This document shows, piece by piece, positions 1 through 8,251 of a stretch of DNA of 10,152 nt. Origin of the DNA: Ectocarpus siliculosus. Lineage: Eukaryota > Sar > Phaeophyceae > Ectocarpales > Ectocarpaceae. Every line of letters starts with the position of its first letter. Within the stretch, counting starts at the first letter, position 1. Under the pieces are notes generated by a model that was given only the letters and a program-made list of their open reading frames with translations, ran no database searches and was not told the origin of the DNA. The stretch spans positions 2,782,556 to 2,792,707 of the forward strand of contig FN649734.1 in the NCBI GenBank assembly GCA_000310025.1, in the 5' to 3' direction. The position numbers and the translations under genes were made by a program.

Positions 1-51
1 CCCCCCCCCCCCCCCGCTCCCCCTTTATTTTTCCGCGCTTGACATTCTCAC

Positions 52-132
52 CCGTTCTCGATGCCGATGAGGTCGTCGATCAAGCCCTCGTAAGTCAAAG
101 GCGTCGCCAACGCGGTGACCAGATCAACCCCT
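52..132 (-). CDS. VPS33: Vps33 exon 8 (residues 257-283 plus two bases)
   Basis: The exon is 81 nt, with acceptor ATCAG and donor GTGAGA, phase 2 at both ends. It completes the split Arg codon and encodes GVDLVTALATPLTYEG, then LIDDLIGIEN. This is the most recognisable Vps33 stretch and is close to the animal Vps33A pattern. The next intron begins at 51 and runs off the window in a C15 run. Confidence 0.96.
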
Positions 133-1330
133 CTGATAGGTAGTGGATTCATCGTTCCGACAAGACATCCACAGAGGCACGGCCAAATATCCGGCGGGTT
201 AACAAAAAATACGAAACGGGAGGGAAAAGATCTAGCGGTCGGCTTGAGATGATACGAATCTTCAACAAAGATCCGGCTGGTGAAAAGGCAAGATGAGCTG
301 TAGGCAGTATTGTAACTGACAAAACAAATATCTGGCGTGCAAGGTATTAAAGTGAAGAAACAATAGATCTGACGGAAAACAAAGGACAGTTACTAAATCG
401 ATGAATATGTGGCGAACAATAACGGTAGTAAAGATAGAGATACAAAACTGATTATAAAACATCCCATGTTGGTGGCCGCCGGAAGCTGCATAAAGGCGCG
501 TGTCAATTGCTTGTGTGAGGATCCGGCATGCAGGTGTACAGCAGCAGCAGCAGCAGCAACAACAACCACCTCCTTGACGGATACTATCGAGACATGCGGC
601 GTAGAGTTGACAGCAAAGCCAACACCACAATACAGCATTCACATCTATCTGAGGCACGTATGCGTGCGCTGGCAAAATCTGGCGGTGTTCTACAAAAATA
701 TATTTACAGTTCTAGTTGTGCGGTGCGGTTGCACGGAGCGGGTGAAACGGTGAGCCGATGGAAGGAGGGTGGGGTGCCGTGCAGTAAGTAGGTGGCGTGA
801 GATATCACACCCTCTGGACCAATTTCGAAAATCTCGACTACTCCACGACGAAGAGGATGTAAGAATCAAACAACCCATTCTCAGGAAAAGACCTCTACAA
901 GACGGTCGGTACCAACGCCGCCATTTTCGGCACCGCACCCCTCTATTCTAGGAGTTGTAGTCGAGCTTTTGTGACTAGCAGCCCGGGGTGTGTGTCATGT
1001 ACCTGTGTCATGCAGTAGATGTCGGCTAAACAGCTACTTGTACCCAAATGACTTGTCACGGTCGACGGCGCTAGCATTGCCGGGAACGCGGGATGTCGTG
1101 AACCTCAACCGCTGTCGCATCTAGTACAAACATGTAGGAGGTCTCGCAAGGGCTGGGAACGCATCGCTATCTATCGGGATCGTTCCCCTCGCGCAAGACA
1201 TGGTGTTGGAGTGCGCACTTGCGACAACGGCGGCCGACTACGACAATTCTACCATCCGTGGCCCCTCCCACGATCGGCACAACATGCTCGTCAACCGGCA
1301 CAGAATGCTCCGCGCAAACCACCATCACCA

Positions 1331-1364
<34 letters not shown>

Positions 1365-4300
1365 AAGAGGCATGAGACAAGGGGCGAGACGCACCGATCG
1401 AGAAGGATGAGCGTGTCGATACCGGGGACACTGGATATCCCTCCCCCCCCGAACTCGCCCCCGTCCCCCGCCCTTTCCGCTCCCGCCTCCTCCCTCCGCA
1501 TGCGCATCGCTCGGTGCAGGCAAGCGACTGCCGCCGTTCCCTTTGCCTTAACGTTGGGTATTGTGCCGAAGACCTTGGCAGGCGTTATGAGGAGAGGCGA
1601 AGGGCGGGGACACGCACACACACATACAACGCGGTGTGCTTGGTTGGGTGGCTTGAACGTGTGAGCAAAGATACGAACGAAAAATGCCAAGACTCTCGAC
1701 AACCACCTTAAAAGACAGACACGAAGGAAAAACATCATCAGAGCACATCCAAAGGTATCATTAAAAGAAAGAAAACAGCGTCAGCGGCAACAAAACATGT
1801 CCACATACCGTCTGCAGCTTCTGCACCGAGCGAGCGACCACCGATAGCCCCGATGTGTCTCCATCCAAGTGCACCTGCCACAGCAGCAACAGTAACAGCA
1901 GCAGCAGCAGCAGCAGCAGCAAACGTGCGGATCTAGATCAAAGACACAGGCTTGACATTCTACTCACACGTTTGCCACTGCTACATATTCGGTTGACAAT
2001 ACATATGAAGAAAACAGGGGCACCAGCACCAGCACCAACAGCGACAGCAACTTCAAGACGTGAACGAAACATAACACGAAACTCCATGCAGCAAGCATGG
2101 AGAGGCGATCACGATCACCCGGCACACACAAACACATGCCTGCCTAAACACGCTTACATATCGCCCAACGCCCACGCAAAGGGTACAAGGGCGGAGGTAA
2201 CACATGCACTCTCTCTCTTTCGTGCTTACCGGCGGCACCAACACACACTCCATACCCCCAGCAACGCCCTGCCGTTCACGGCAAATCAACAACACCATTT
2301 ACTGGTGCCCTAAGCATCACCCCCCCCTCCCAAGGTCTAACCGCTCAGGCATGCAAAACATGAGCACGACCTCCCCCCCCTCCCCTAAACATGCCTGAAA
2401 ACATTTCCGCCAATGGCGCCTTTGCGGGTTCGTCACGTCGACTGCTATGTACTTGGCTGCTGGCAACGAATAACGGAGACGGCAAAATTGTCCCCTTGCT
2501 CGAATTTGGCATGCATACACCACTTACCCTCCGGAAGAGGCCGTCGAGCTCGAGGCTGAGAACGTCCTTCTCGAGCGGCACGAGGTCCAGGGGGTAGTCT
2601 CCCACGTCCACCCTGCGGAGCACCCGTTCCTCTTGCAAGACCTGCCCGGTGGTTGCGCAACAGCAGTGGCATCGTGATCAGCAGCAGCAGCAGCAGCAGC
2701 AACGTATGCGGAGAAGAAACCGGCACGCTCGTCAACAGAAGCTAGAATATGGTAAACTGGTATCCATAGCCGCCAAAAACAATATCAACAACAGCAGTAG
2801 CAGGGCATACCAAGCACCTCGAAAATGATGCAACTCCCTTCATGCACATGCATACCTGCTCACAGATGAGCGTGCGATGCGGCACGAAGTAAACCTAGTT
2901 GGCATGGCGGGGGCGTGCACGGCAGATGGTGGGAGGGGGGTGGGGGGCGGGCGGTTGAGACGAGCAAATAACAAATGGTGCAACCACTTTCCTGAACGTC
3001 GTGTATGTCCGGCGCTACTTCAGAAGTTTGGCAGTCTTCTCTCGAATCCGGATTGGTCTGTCGGAAGGCTCCCGTTACCCACCCATGAACTGTTAAGGAC
3101 AGAGACAAGCCAGATAGTCACACTACTGTTGTTGTTCCAGCGTCTGTTGTCACCTCCTGCCTTCACATCTACAACGGAGAATGTAATACCGAAATGCCGT
3201 AAACCCTGGGATGCACGGACGTGCACGAATGTGGTATGTGGTACGCGGTATTACCTTATACCGGAAGTCGAAGGCTGCTCCAGCCTTGATCCTGGAGTTG
3301 ATCTGGTCCGCGATGATCTTCACGTTCGGAATCGACGCCCGCACCTACGCGATGAAAATAACACGTTGCTGTTGCTGTTGCTGTTGATGTTGCTGTTGCT
3401 GTTGGTATTGTTGTTGTTGTCGTCGTTGTTGCTGTTGATGAGAGCTCAAAGCATACAACTACTGTCAGATCCAGTAACTAGGGCGACATAAGACGCCCCC
3501 CCCCCGCGCCCAGCAACGACATCCGGAGATGAAACTTCTCCACAAGCTACAAAATCTAAACACAACCAGGCAGGGGAGGGGCATTCGAGGTCGGTCCGCC
3601 TTGTGTGAAAGCTTGTAGAGCAGTACCTGCGGCGCGAGCAGCAACAGACGACGACGATGACAATGCGTACCTAAACAAGAGGAACAACGAGCAGCAAAAA
3701 ACAAAGATGACGATAATGTCTACCTCCTAAACAAGAGGAACAGCAGTGAGGCGACTCACCAAGTATACGATGTGATCGGGCTCGGCCTTAACCCCGTTTC
3801 TGTCCTCGAAGGCACCCAGCTCCCCTCGCAGCTCGCGGAAGTATGTCACCCCTTTCTCGCGCAGCAGCTTTGACACGTTGGGAACAACACGCAGCACACA
3901 CAACACAAGACAGATGGTACGTAAGAGAGAGGGGGAGCGAGAGAGGGAGAGAGAGAGAGAGCGAGAGAGAGAGAGAAAGAGAGGAAGAGAGCGAGACCGA
4001 GAGAGACGGGAACTGTACAGTACGATTGCTTGAACCAGCCTTTCTCCGAGGTCCGAACGACGACAAGAAAACAACAAAGAACAAAACAAAAGGCAAAGGT
4101 ATCTGCCACGAAAACCGTAACAAAGACAACACCGACACCCTCCCTCCTGTCGAGGTAGTCTCGGGGACCGGTACCGGGAACGGCACTCGCACAACTTTGT
4201 TGTCCCGCTGTACGCGTACAACACGTCAGGTCTCGCGTCATGCGACTGGTACCGTCCGATTGTTAGCGCGGTCGAGGCTACACCGAAGAAACCCCCCTCC

Positions 4301-4688
4301 GCCATGTATCTGGTTCTGGCACAGCAAACGCGACGATGATGGACCAGCTTCTGGTTCATCCTTGTGAAACGTACTATAGTAACCCGGGCCGGCGAAAACC
4401 CGGCATATCGCCCCCTCCCGGCATTGCGGAATGCGAGGTCAATCGTCTAACAGCTAAGGCATGTTGTACTACAAAACATCAAGAGTACGCCCCCCCCCGC
4501 GCCTGCCTTCTTACCTTGGAACCTTCTGGGATGACGTGGTTCAACAGACCGCCGATGTGGCTCTCTAGCACGAGGCACTTGCTCCCCGGCAGGGACTCGA
4601 GCAGGTCCACGAGCTCGGCTCTCCCCTCCTCCCGCAGGGCGTCCACCCGGAGGGCCGCGCCGGCAAGGGACGCGACTCGCTTCGACAT
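52..4688 (-). CDS. VPS33: Vps33, SM-family subunit of HOPS/CORVET tethering complexes (N-terminal half, 8 exons, 3' partial)
   Basis: Spliced minus-strand gene. Exons in transcript order are 4688-4515, 3867-3760, 3344-3255, 2894-2856, 2641-2528, 1874-1809, 1573-1395 and 132-52. All introns are GT-AG, and the exons join with no frame break into about 283 residues. Sec1/Munc18-like (SM) proteins bind SNAREs. Vps33 is the SM subunit of HOPS and CORVET and drives fusion at late endosomes and the vacuole/lysosome. Family signatures read in order: ELVDLLESLPGSK near residue 25, DHIVYLVR (~89), YFVPHRTLICEQ (~126), DLVPLEKDVLSLEL (~156), FGTIPNVKAKG (~199) and LLDRGVDLVTALATPLTYEG (~254). The last block is the most diagnostic and favours Vps33 over Sec1, Sly1 or Vps45. 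Vps33 proteins are around 600 residues, so roughly the second half lies off the left edge. A Gly/Glu-rich insertion at about residues 224-242 is unusual. Start chosen at the first ATG (4688-4686). Identity is from recalled family motifs, not a search. Confidence 0.95.
539..570 (+). repeat. (CAG)6 then CAA-rich microsatellite
   Basis: Six CAG units at 539-556 pass into CAA triplets. It sits inside Vps33 intron 7, where the transcript reads CTG. Confidence 0.95.
797..816 (+). repeat. Dispersed 20-bp repeat, copy 1 (in Vps33 intron 7)
   Basis: GTGAGATATCACACCCTCTG matches positions 4907-4926 at 19 of 20 bases. Weaker similarity continues for perhaps 80 bp downstream. It may be a remnant of a dispersed element. 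Confidence 0.5.
1317..1367 (+). repeat. Imperfect CAC/CAT/CAA triplet array
   Basis: CAC, CAT and CAA triplets give, in the transcript, a TTG/GTG tract that starts within 30 nt of the exon 7 donor of Vps33. Confidence 0.9.
1395..1573 (-). CDS. VPS33: Vps33 exon 7 (residues 198-256 plus two bases)
   Basis: The exon is 179 nt, with acceptor CCAAG and donor GTGCGT, starting phase 0 and ending phase 2. It encodes VFGTIPNVKAKGTAAVACLH, then an Arg/Glu-rich helix, a linker with the GGEFGGGG tract, and finally IDTLILLD plus the first two bases of Arg. The FGTIP and LLLLDR blocks are conserved in Vps33. The Gly-rich linker between them looks longer than in animal Vps33. Confidence 0.95.
1809..1874 (-). 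CDS. VPS33: Vps33 exon 6 (residues 176-197)
   Basis: The exon is 66 nt, with acceptor GGCAG and donor GTATGT, phase 0 at both ends. It encodes VHLDGDTSGLSVVARSVQKL plus QT. It corresponds to the family's LEGDxTSLYHxAxxLMxLQ helix at the start of domain 2. The pyrimidine stretch of its 3' splice site is built from CTG/TTG triplets. Confidence 0.93.
1881..1922 (+). repeat. (CAG)8 plus interrupted CAG/CAA microsatellite
   Basis: The pure CAG units are 1896-1919. On the transcript the CTG/TTG array leads directly into the acceptor of Vps33 exon 6 (1874). Confidence 0.95.
2528..2641 (-). CDS. VPS33: Vps33 exon 5 (residues 138-175)
   Basis: The exon is 114 nt, with acceptor GGGCAG and donor GTAAGT, phase 0 at both ends. 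It encodes VLQEERVLRRVDVGDYPLDL, then VPLEKDVLSLELDGLFRR. The P-L-E/D-x-D-V-L-S-L-E block is a strong Vps33/SM signature near the domain 1 to domain 2 transition. A (CAG)7 run, CTG in the transcript, lies 38 nt upstream of its acceptor. Confidence 0.95.
2679..2702 (+). repeat. (CAG)7 microsatellite
   Basis: Seven pure units lie in Vps33 intron 4, 38 nt upstream of the exon 5 acceptor in transcript sense. Confidence 0.95.
2856..2894 (-). CDS. VPS33: Vps33 exon 4, 39-nt microexon (residues 125-137)
   Basis: The microexon has 13 codons, VYFVPHRTLICEQ, between acceptor AACTAG and donor GTATGC. It is the conserved FVPRR-x-LLCEQ block of Vps33, with His replacing the first Arg of the usual pair. 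I predicted about 13 missing residues from the gap between exons 3 and 5, then found exactly one segment that fits in size, phase, splice sites and sequence. An automatic gene finder could easily skip it without breaking the frame, because its length is a multiple of three. Confidence 0.92.
3255..3344 (-). CDS. VPS33: Vps33 exon 3 (residues 95-124)
   Basis: The exon is 90 nt, with acceptor GCGTAG and donor GTAATA, phase 0 at both ends. It encodes VRASIPNVKIIADQI and ends FDFRYK. With exon 2 it completes the HIVYLVRASIP block, equivalent to the family's IIFFVRPRL-type strand and following helix. The donor is a weaker GTAATA, but AAG precedes it. The frame needs it, because reading on does not restore family sequence. 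Confidence 0.92.
3365..3439 (+). repeat. TTG/CTG hexamer-like array
   Basis: TTGCTG repeats are followed by TTG/TCG triplets. In the Vps33 transcript this is a CAACAG array starting about 20 nt upstream of the exon 3 acceptor. Confidence 0.92.
3760..3867 (-). CDS. VPS33: Vps33 exon 2 (residues 59-94)
   Basis: The exon is 108 nt, flanked by the acceptor TCAAAG and the donor GTGAGT, phase 0 at both ends. It encodes LLREKGVTYFRELRG and ends DHIVYL. Joined to exon 1 it gives GSK-LLREKGV, which matches the family's lysine- and leucine-rich segment before the second strand. The acceptor is AAAG rather than the commoner CAG or TAG, but it is the only one that joins cleanly to exon 1 without extra residues. 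Confidence 0.9.
3868..4514 (-). other. Vps33 intron 1
   Basis: The intron is 647 nt, GTAAGA...AAAG, phase 0. Its dominant content is the purine-rich GA tract (CT in the transcript) at 3923-4008, ending about 55 nt upstream of the 3' splice site. A short GC-rich inverted repeat, CCGGGCCGG against CCCGG, lies near 4383-4402. No coding signal was seen. Confidence 0.85.
3923..4008 (+). repeat. GA-rich imperfect dinucleotide tract
   Basis: This 86-nt, almost pure purine stretch is CT-rich in the transcript and lies in Vps33 intron 1. Confidence 0.92.
4515..4688 (-). CDS. VPS33: Vps33 exon 1 (start codon, residues 1-58)
   Basis: The exon is 174 nt and encodes MSKRVASLAG through HVIPEGSK. ATG lies at 4688-4686 in the context AAAC-ATG. 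It ends AAG at the donor GTAAGA (4514 downward), phase 0. The text LREEGRAELVDLLESLPGSK matches the first helix and first strand of SM domain 1. The frame stays open upstream to a TTG but has no further ATG before it, so 4688 is preferred. A donor-like GGTAAGAA sits just 5' of the ATG. Confidence 0.93.
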
Positions 4689-5820
4689 GTTTCTTACCCT
4701 CGCGCGATTGCCGCCGCCGCTAGCGGGGGGTGGCAATGGTTCCTATTAATGTAGGTCCTTCAGATTGTAGGGTGTAAGTAGTAGAGGACTGGTTCAGTTC
4801 GAGGTTGAGGTGGGGCGAGGGTGCAAAAACTACATGATGAGTACCAAGTTGTACCAAGGTGTGCTTTGCAAATTTGTCTAACCGACTTTCTGCATGACGT
4901 GATGACGTGAGATACCACACCCTCTGTCATCGTTGTTGCAAAATTCTCCGCACCTACATACAAGAAGGGGTGTACATCTGCGTAAATCAAGCAACCTGTA
5001 CGCGGGTATGTCGGGCGATATGTTTTCAGTGCCGCTAATGTTAGACACACGCTTCTACTGCAGGCAGTAGTTCCTTGTTACAGTTTTTCACAGAGAGGGG
5101 AAAGGCCATTCCGGGGGGGGTGTTATCTTGCGTATCTGCCAAGGTTGCGTTTTTCCGTCGCAGGAAGCAGGCACTGCAGCATTCCCAGTCAGGTCCACCA
5201 AACTAGAGCCTCGCTGCAACACCTGGTGCAACACCTACACCTATCTGTCGCTACGGTCGGCCAACGGAGCCAAAAGTGGTGTGTGCAAATCTCAGCACAC
5301 CAAAATCCCCGATAAACCCTGAGCAACAACCGCAGCAACGGCGGCACCCTTCTCTTGTAGGTGCCTGCTTCTGCGTTGCATGGATAACGGCACCCTCACC
5401 TATCTGACCGTAGAGATGGCGAGGAACAGCCGCGTGTTTGTGATCCCTAAGACCCCTCCCGTCGTGCAGTGATAGTGTTGTCTGTTGTGTCATTGCATTG
5501 ACGCTGTGCTGGGGACAGGAGAGGGGCATCCCCGGAGTTAGACATGCAAGGATTATGGTTCCAAGCAGGGCAGGCAAACCGAAAACGGAACCATATCCAG
5601 CTGTGTACACAGGACAGGTACACATGTACATACACATGTACACTGCTTGTCATAGATGCTATGCTCTGTGGTGCTCCTTCAACCTCCAACACTGCTTTAA
5701 AGGCGTCGACACATCCCTTCGAACGGGGTATTAACTCGAGCGGGTGGCACTTCTTTTCGAAAACAGACCACAGAACCCTGCGGTCGCGCTCATGATGTCG
5801 GACGAGATGATACATCAACA
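4689..5820. other. 5' flank of Vps33; no gene supported
   Basis: This should hold the Vps33 promoter and 5' UTR, reading leftward. I see no clear TATA box or other named element. It contains the second copy of the 20-bp repeat (4907-4926) and a short direct repeat of ACACATGTACA near 5623-5643. A minus-strand open frame at 5660-5821 has weak coding-like character. Confidence 0.6.
4907..4926 (+). repeat. Dispersed 20-bp repeat, copy 2 (upstream of Vps33)
   Basis: This copy differs from the one at 797-816 only by C for T in the middle. It lies about 220 nt upstream of the Vps33 start codon. Confidence 0.5.
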
Positions 5821-6042
5821 ACTTTTTTGTCGGTTTTCGTTCGGATCCAAAACTTGCACTTGGGCCTGTCCACTACTACTGTCTTCTGCAATCACTAAAT
5901 GGCGGGTCACCACATAGATGTAACACACTGGCATCAGCCTCTACCTTTGTGTCCTCTGTACATACCCTTGGGCGGCGTGCATATGCACGAGCAGGTGGTG
6001 CCGCTGCGTGTGGTAATCGAAAAAATCAACTTACTTTGCAGC

Positions 6043-6086
6043 TGTTGTTGTTGTTGCTGCCGATGATGATGGTGATAATGATGATT
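6043..6086 (+). repeat. TTG then GAT triplet tract
   Basis: GTTGTTGTTGTTGCTG is followed by GATGATGATGGTGATAATGATGAT. It is intergenic. Confidence 0.85.
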
Positions 6087-6424
6087 CCCCCGAGACTTCT
6101 CTCGCGGACAACAGAAGCGTAGGTGAAAGTTATGCATACAGTCAATGGCAAAAGGGGGACGGAGCAGTGCGAACGGCAACCCTGCACCTCTCCGTCCTGG
6201 CCACCGCCACCAAACATATTTTGTTCACCGTGCCGGCCCGCTCCTGCAAAAAAACACTCTTGATTGGGTGGCGAGGTACGGTTGTCAAGGGTGCAACATT
6301 GACAGATAGGTAGCGTGTGGTGATACGCTAGACTAGTTTGACAGGGAGGGCACCATAGCAGTGCATACTAGATAACAGTGTCTCTAAGAACGGCCACGTT
6401 TTGGCCACATAATAAGAAGTACAT

Positions 6425-6438
6425 TAGAGAGAGAGAGA
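6425..6438 (+). repeat. Short (GA)n microsatellite
   Basis: About seven GA units, intergenic, continued by purine-rich sequence. Confidence 0.85.
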
Positions 6439-7400
6439 GCGGTAGACTAAAGGAAGAGAGACTCGAGAAGACCAGGCATGAACTCTCGAGGAGACACTCA
6501 CTCTCATCCCTCTGGCCCACCGCAGGCTTGAACACGTGTAACGAACGGCGACATCCGATGTGCGCTCAGCAACAACAAACACGACAAAAGAAATGTAGTT
6601 GTCGTTTCCGAACTGCTGTGGAGATAGATACTGCTGTACGTTGGTGGAGACTTTCTTTCTTTTCTGGTACGAAGTGGCAACAAAGAAGAACACGACTCTC
6701 TGTGTAGACTATAGAAGCACGACGGACGAACTATTATCTCAATGCGCTTACCGTCGCGATAGATGCGCACCGCCACTGCTATACGAACGAGAAGACTGTC
6801 GTCAAACCTGACTATTGTACGATAACCGTACGACCATTGCAGCACACTCCGAGCATAACAGCAGCAACCGCAGCAGCAGCCGCATGTGTACATGCGTCAC
6901 TCAAGAACAAGCGCCAAACAAAATGTAAAAAGATTCGTTGTGTCATTAAGAAGAATAAAAAAAAGATGTGGCGCGCAGCACGCAGGACCCTCTTTCGCTG
7001 TTCAACCGGCCGTTTCCAAGGCGAAACAGGCAAGGAACAGTCAAGGCCAACTCTTGCCGGCCACAGGAGGCGGAAGCTGCTCAAACTCGGGGACGGCTCA
7101 TGATTTGCGATTCCACACCGAACCATACTCGAGGCACCACGAGATTTGCACTGTAGCTCGAGATCGGCATTTTAGACCGGGTTGGGTAAGGGGTGGGGCA
7201 TGTGAATGAAACTTCCACGGATATTGAGCGATGAGACTGAAGTTAAAGCTTCAGAATGGTACAATTGATAGTAAACAAGCCCCAAAACCTTCAATTCAAG
7301 TCAACAAATTGATGGAAAAAAACACCGCACACTCTTGAACTACACACACACCAAATGCATCAAAGCCCCAAATCACAAACAAAATATAGATCCCCGCAGG

Positions 7401-7755
7401 CGGACGTTGCGGTTACTTCAATCCTCTTTCAAGTCTGTTAACCCCGTCACCGCTGATTAGAGCAAGAAGTGTTTTTTCTACCAGTCAGCCTCGAAATGCA
7501 ACAACAGTACAAGAAAAGACTGCAAGAGACACAGGAGCGAAACTACAAACAAACCTAACTACAACGAAAGCGCCTACACTCCACCCAGACTACCACGAAA
7601 ATATCCCGGCAGATGACGATACTGCTTTAACTCTCTCTACGTCTGTTAACCCCGTGACCAGAGTTGGGGCGCTCCTTTTCCCACCAGCCAGTCTTCTTCT
7701 CGTGAAGGTAAAAGGAGTCACAAAGAAACCGAAGAGGACACAAGAAAAGCGAAAC
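7401..7755. repeat. Diverged direct duplication, two ~145-bp copies offset by about 210 bp
   Basis: Copies lie at about 7401-7543 and 7611-7755. They share GTCTGTTAACCCCGT (7433 and 7641), ACCAG(T/C)CAG (7480 and 7683), and GACACA...GCGAAAC (7528-7543 and 7737-7755), in the same order at near-constant spacing (203-212). The sequence between these anchors has drifted. Confidence 0.6.
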
Positions 7756-8216
7756 GTGAGCGTCAAAAAACAACACACGTACTACCACCTGGCGAAAGAC
7801 AGCCAACGGCGCGGCGGATGGCTTGGGTGCACCACGCATCAAAAGGAGAATGAAGAAACGTATACAATATGAACAAGGAAAGGAAGGAAAAATCCGCCAC
7901 ACGTCTTGCGACAGCCCGCTTCGGCACCAACTGTTGACAACCCACTCAACGAGAGACCACGCACGAAAAGCAGCGGAGCGAGCCGCATCAACTTGGGGAA
8001 GGCAGGCTGGGGAACCACCACATTCAGGAACGGTTGCGCAGGGCTGGCCGCCAAGGGACCCACCCGACCACCTTTGCTGCCGGCGACCGACCAGTCAGTG
8101 TCGGGCGCAACGTCATAACTATTTCGCGCATGAAAGCCGGACCCATTCGAGCGATGAAACGGCTTGGCAACTCCCCCGCTCGCCGTCCTCTCTTCTCGGT
8201 GTCCCGTCAAAGAAAG

Positions 8217-8220
<4 letters not shown>

Positions 8221-8250
<30 letters not shown>
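8221..8250 (+). repeat. (CAG)10 microsatellite
   Basis: This is the longest pure triplet run in the window, with ten units. It opens poly-Ser, poly-Gln or poly-Ala frames on the plus strand and so inflates spurious ORFs around it. Confidence 0.97.

Positions 8251-8251
<1 letters not shown>

Larger units (their letters stand above)
133..1394 (-). other. Vps33 intron 7, the longest in the gene
   Basis: The intron is 1,262 nt, GTGCGT...CAG, phase 2. It contains (CAN)n triplets at 1317-1367 just after the donor, (CAG)6(CAA)n at 539-570, and a 20-bp segment at 797-816 that recurs upstream of the gene. No missing exon is expected, because the flanking exons join directly inside a conserved family block. 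Several open frames here come from repeats. Confidence 0.85.
5821..7200. other. Intergenic stretch with scattered microsatellites
   Basis: No coding region with splice support was found on either strand. It holds TTG/GAT triplets (6043-6086), a (GA)n run (6425-6438) and CAG-rich sequence (6858-6884). The GC-rich patch at 6970-7100 has open frames but no recognisable motif. No tRNA-like B box was seen. Confidence 0.55.

Noticed and set aside
409-753. Plus-strand open frame with Ala/Thr repeats
   Set aside because: It lies inside Vps33 intron 7 on the opposite strand and its composition comes from the CAG/CAA microsatellite.
1200-1738. Overlapping His/Gln/Val-rich open frames on both strands
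   Set aside because: They are shadows of Vps33 exon 7 and of the adjacent CAC/CAA array.
3150-3344. Reading exon 3 of Vps33 on through its donor, giving VIPRTT, which resembles the FVPRRT block
   Set aside because: The spacing is wrong and the text then departs from the family. The real block is the microexon at 2856-2894.
3868-3890. Extending Vps33 exon 2 upstream to include VPNVS
   Set aside because: This adds residues not expected between EGSK and LLREKG and uses no acceptor. The AAAG at 3870-3868 joins exactly.
3788-4241. Ser/Leu-rich hydrophobic minus-strand frames resembling membrane proteins
   Set aside because: They are translations of the CT dinucleotide tract in intron 1.
4689-4736. 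An earlier non-ATG (TTG) start for Vps33
   Set aside because: It would add a Pro/Gly/Arg-rich leader unlike the family. The ATG at 4688 gives the usual N-terminal distance to the first conserved block.
539-8250. Spaced CAG arrays considered as a CRISPR-like or regular array
   Set aside because: They are ordinary microsatellites of varied length with no common repeat-spacer unit.
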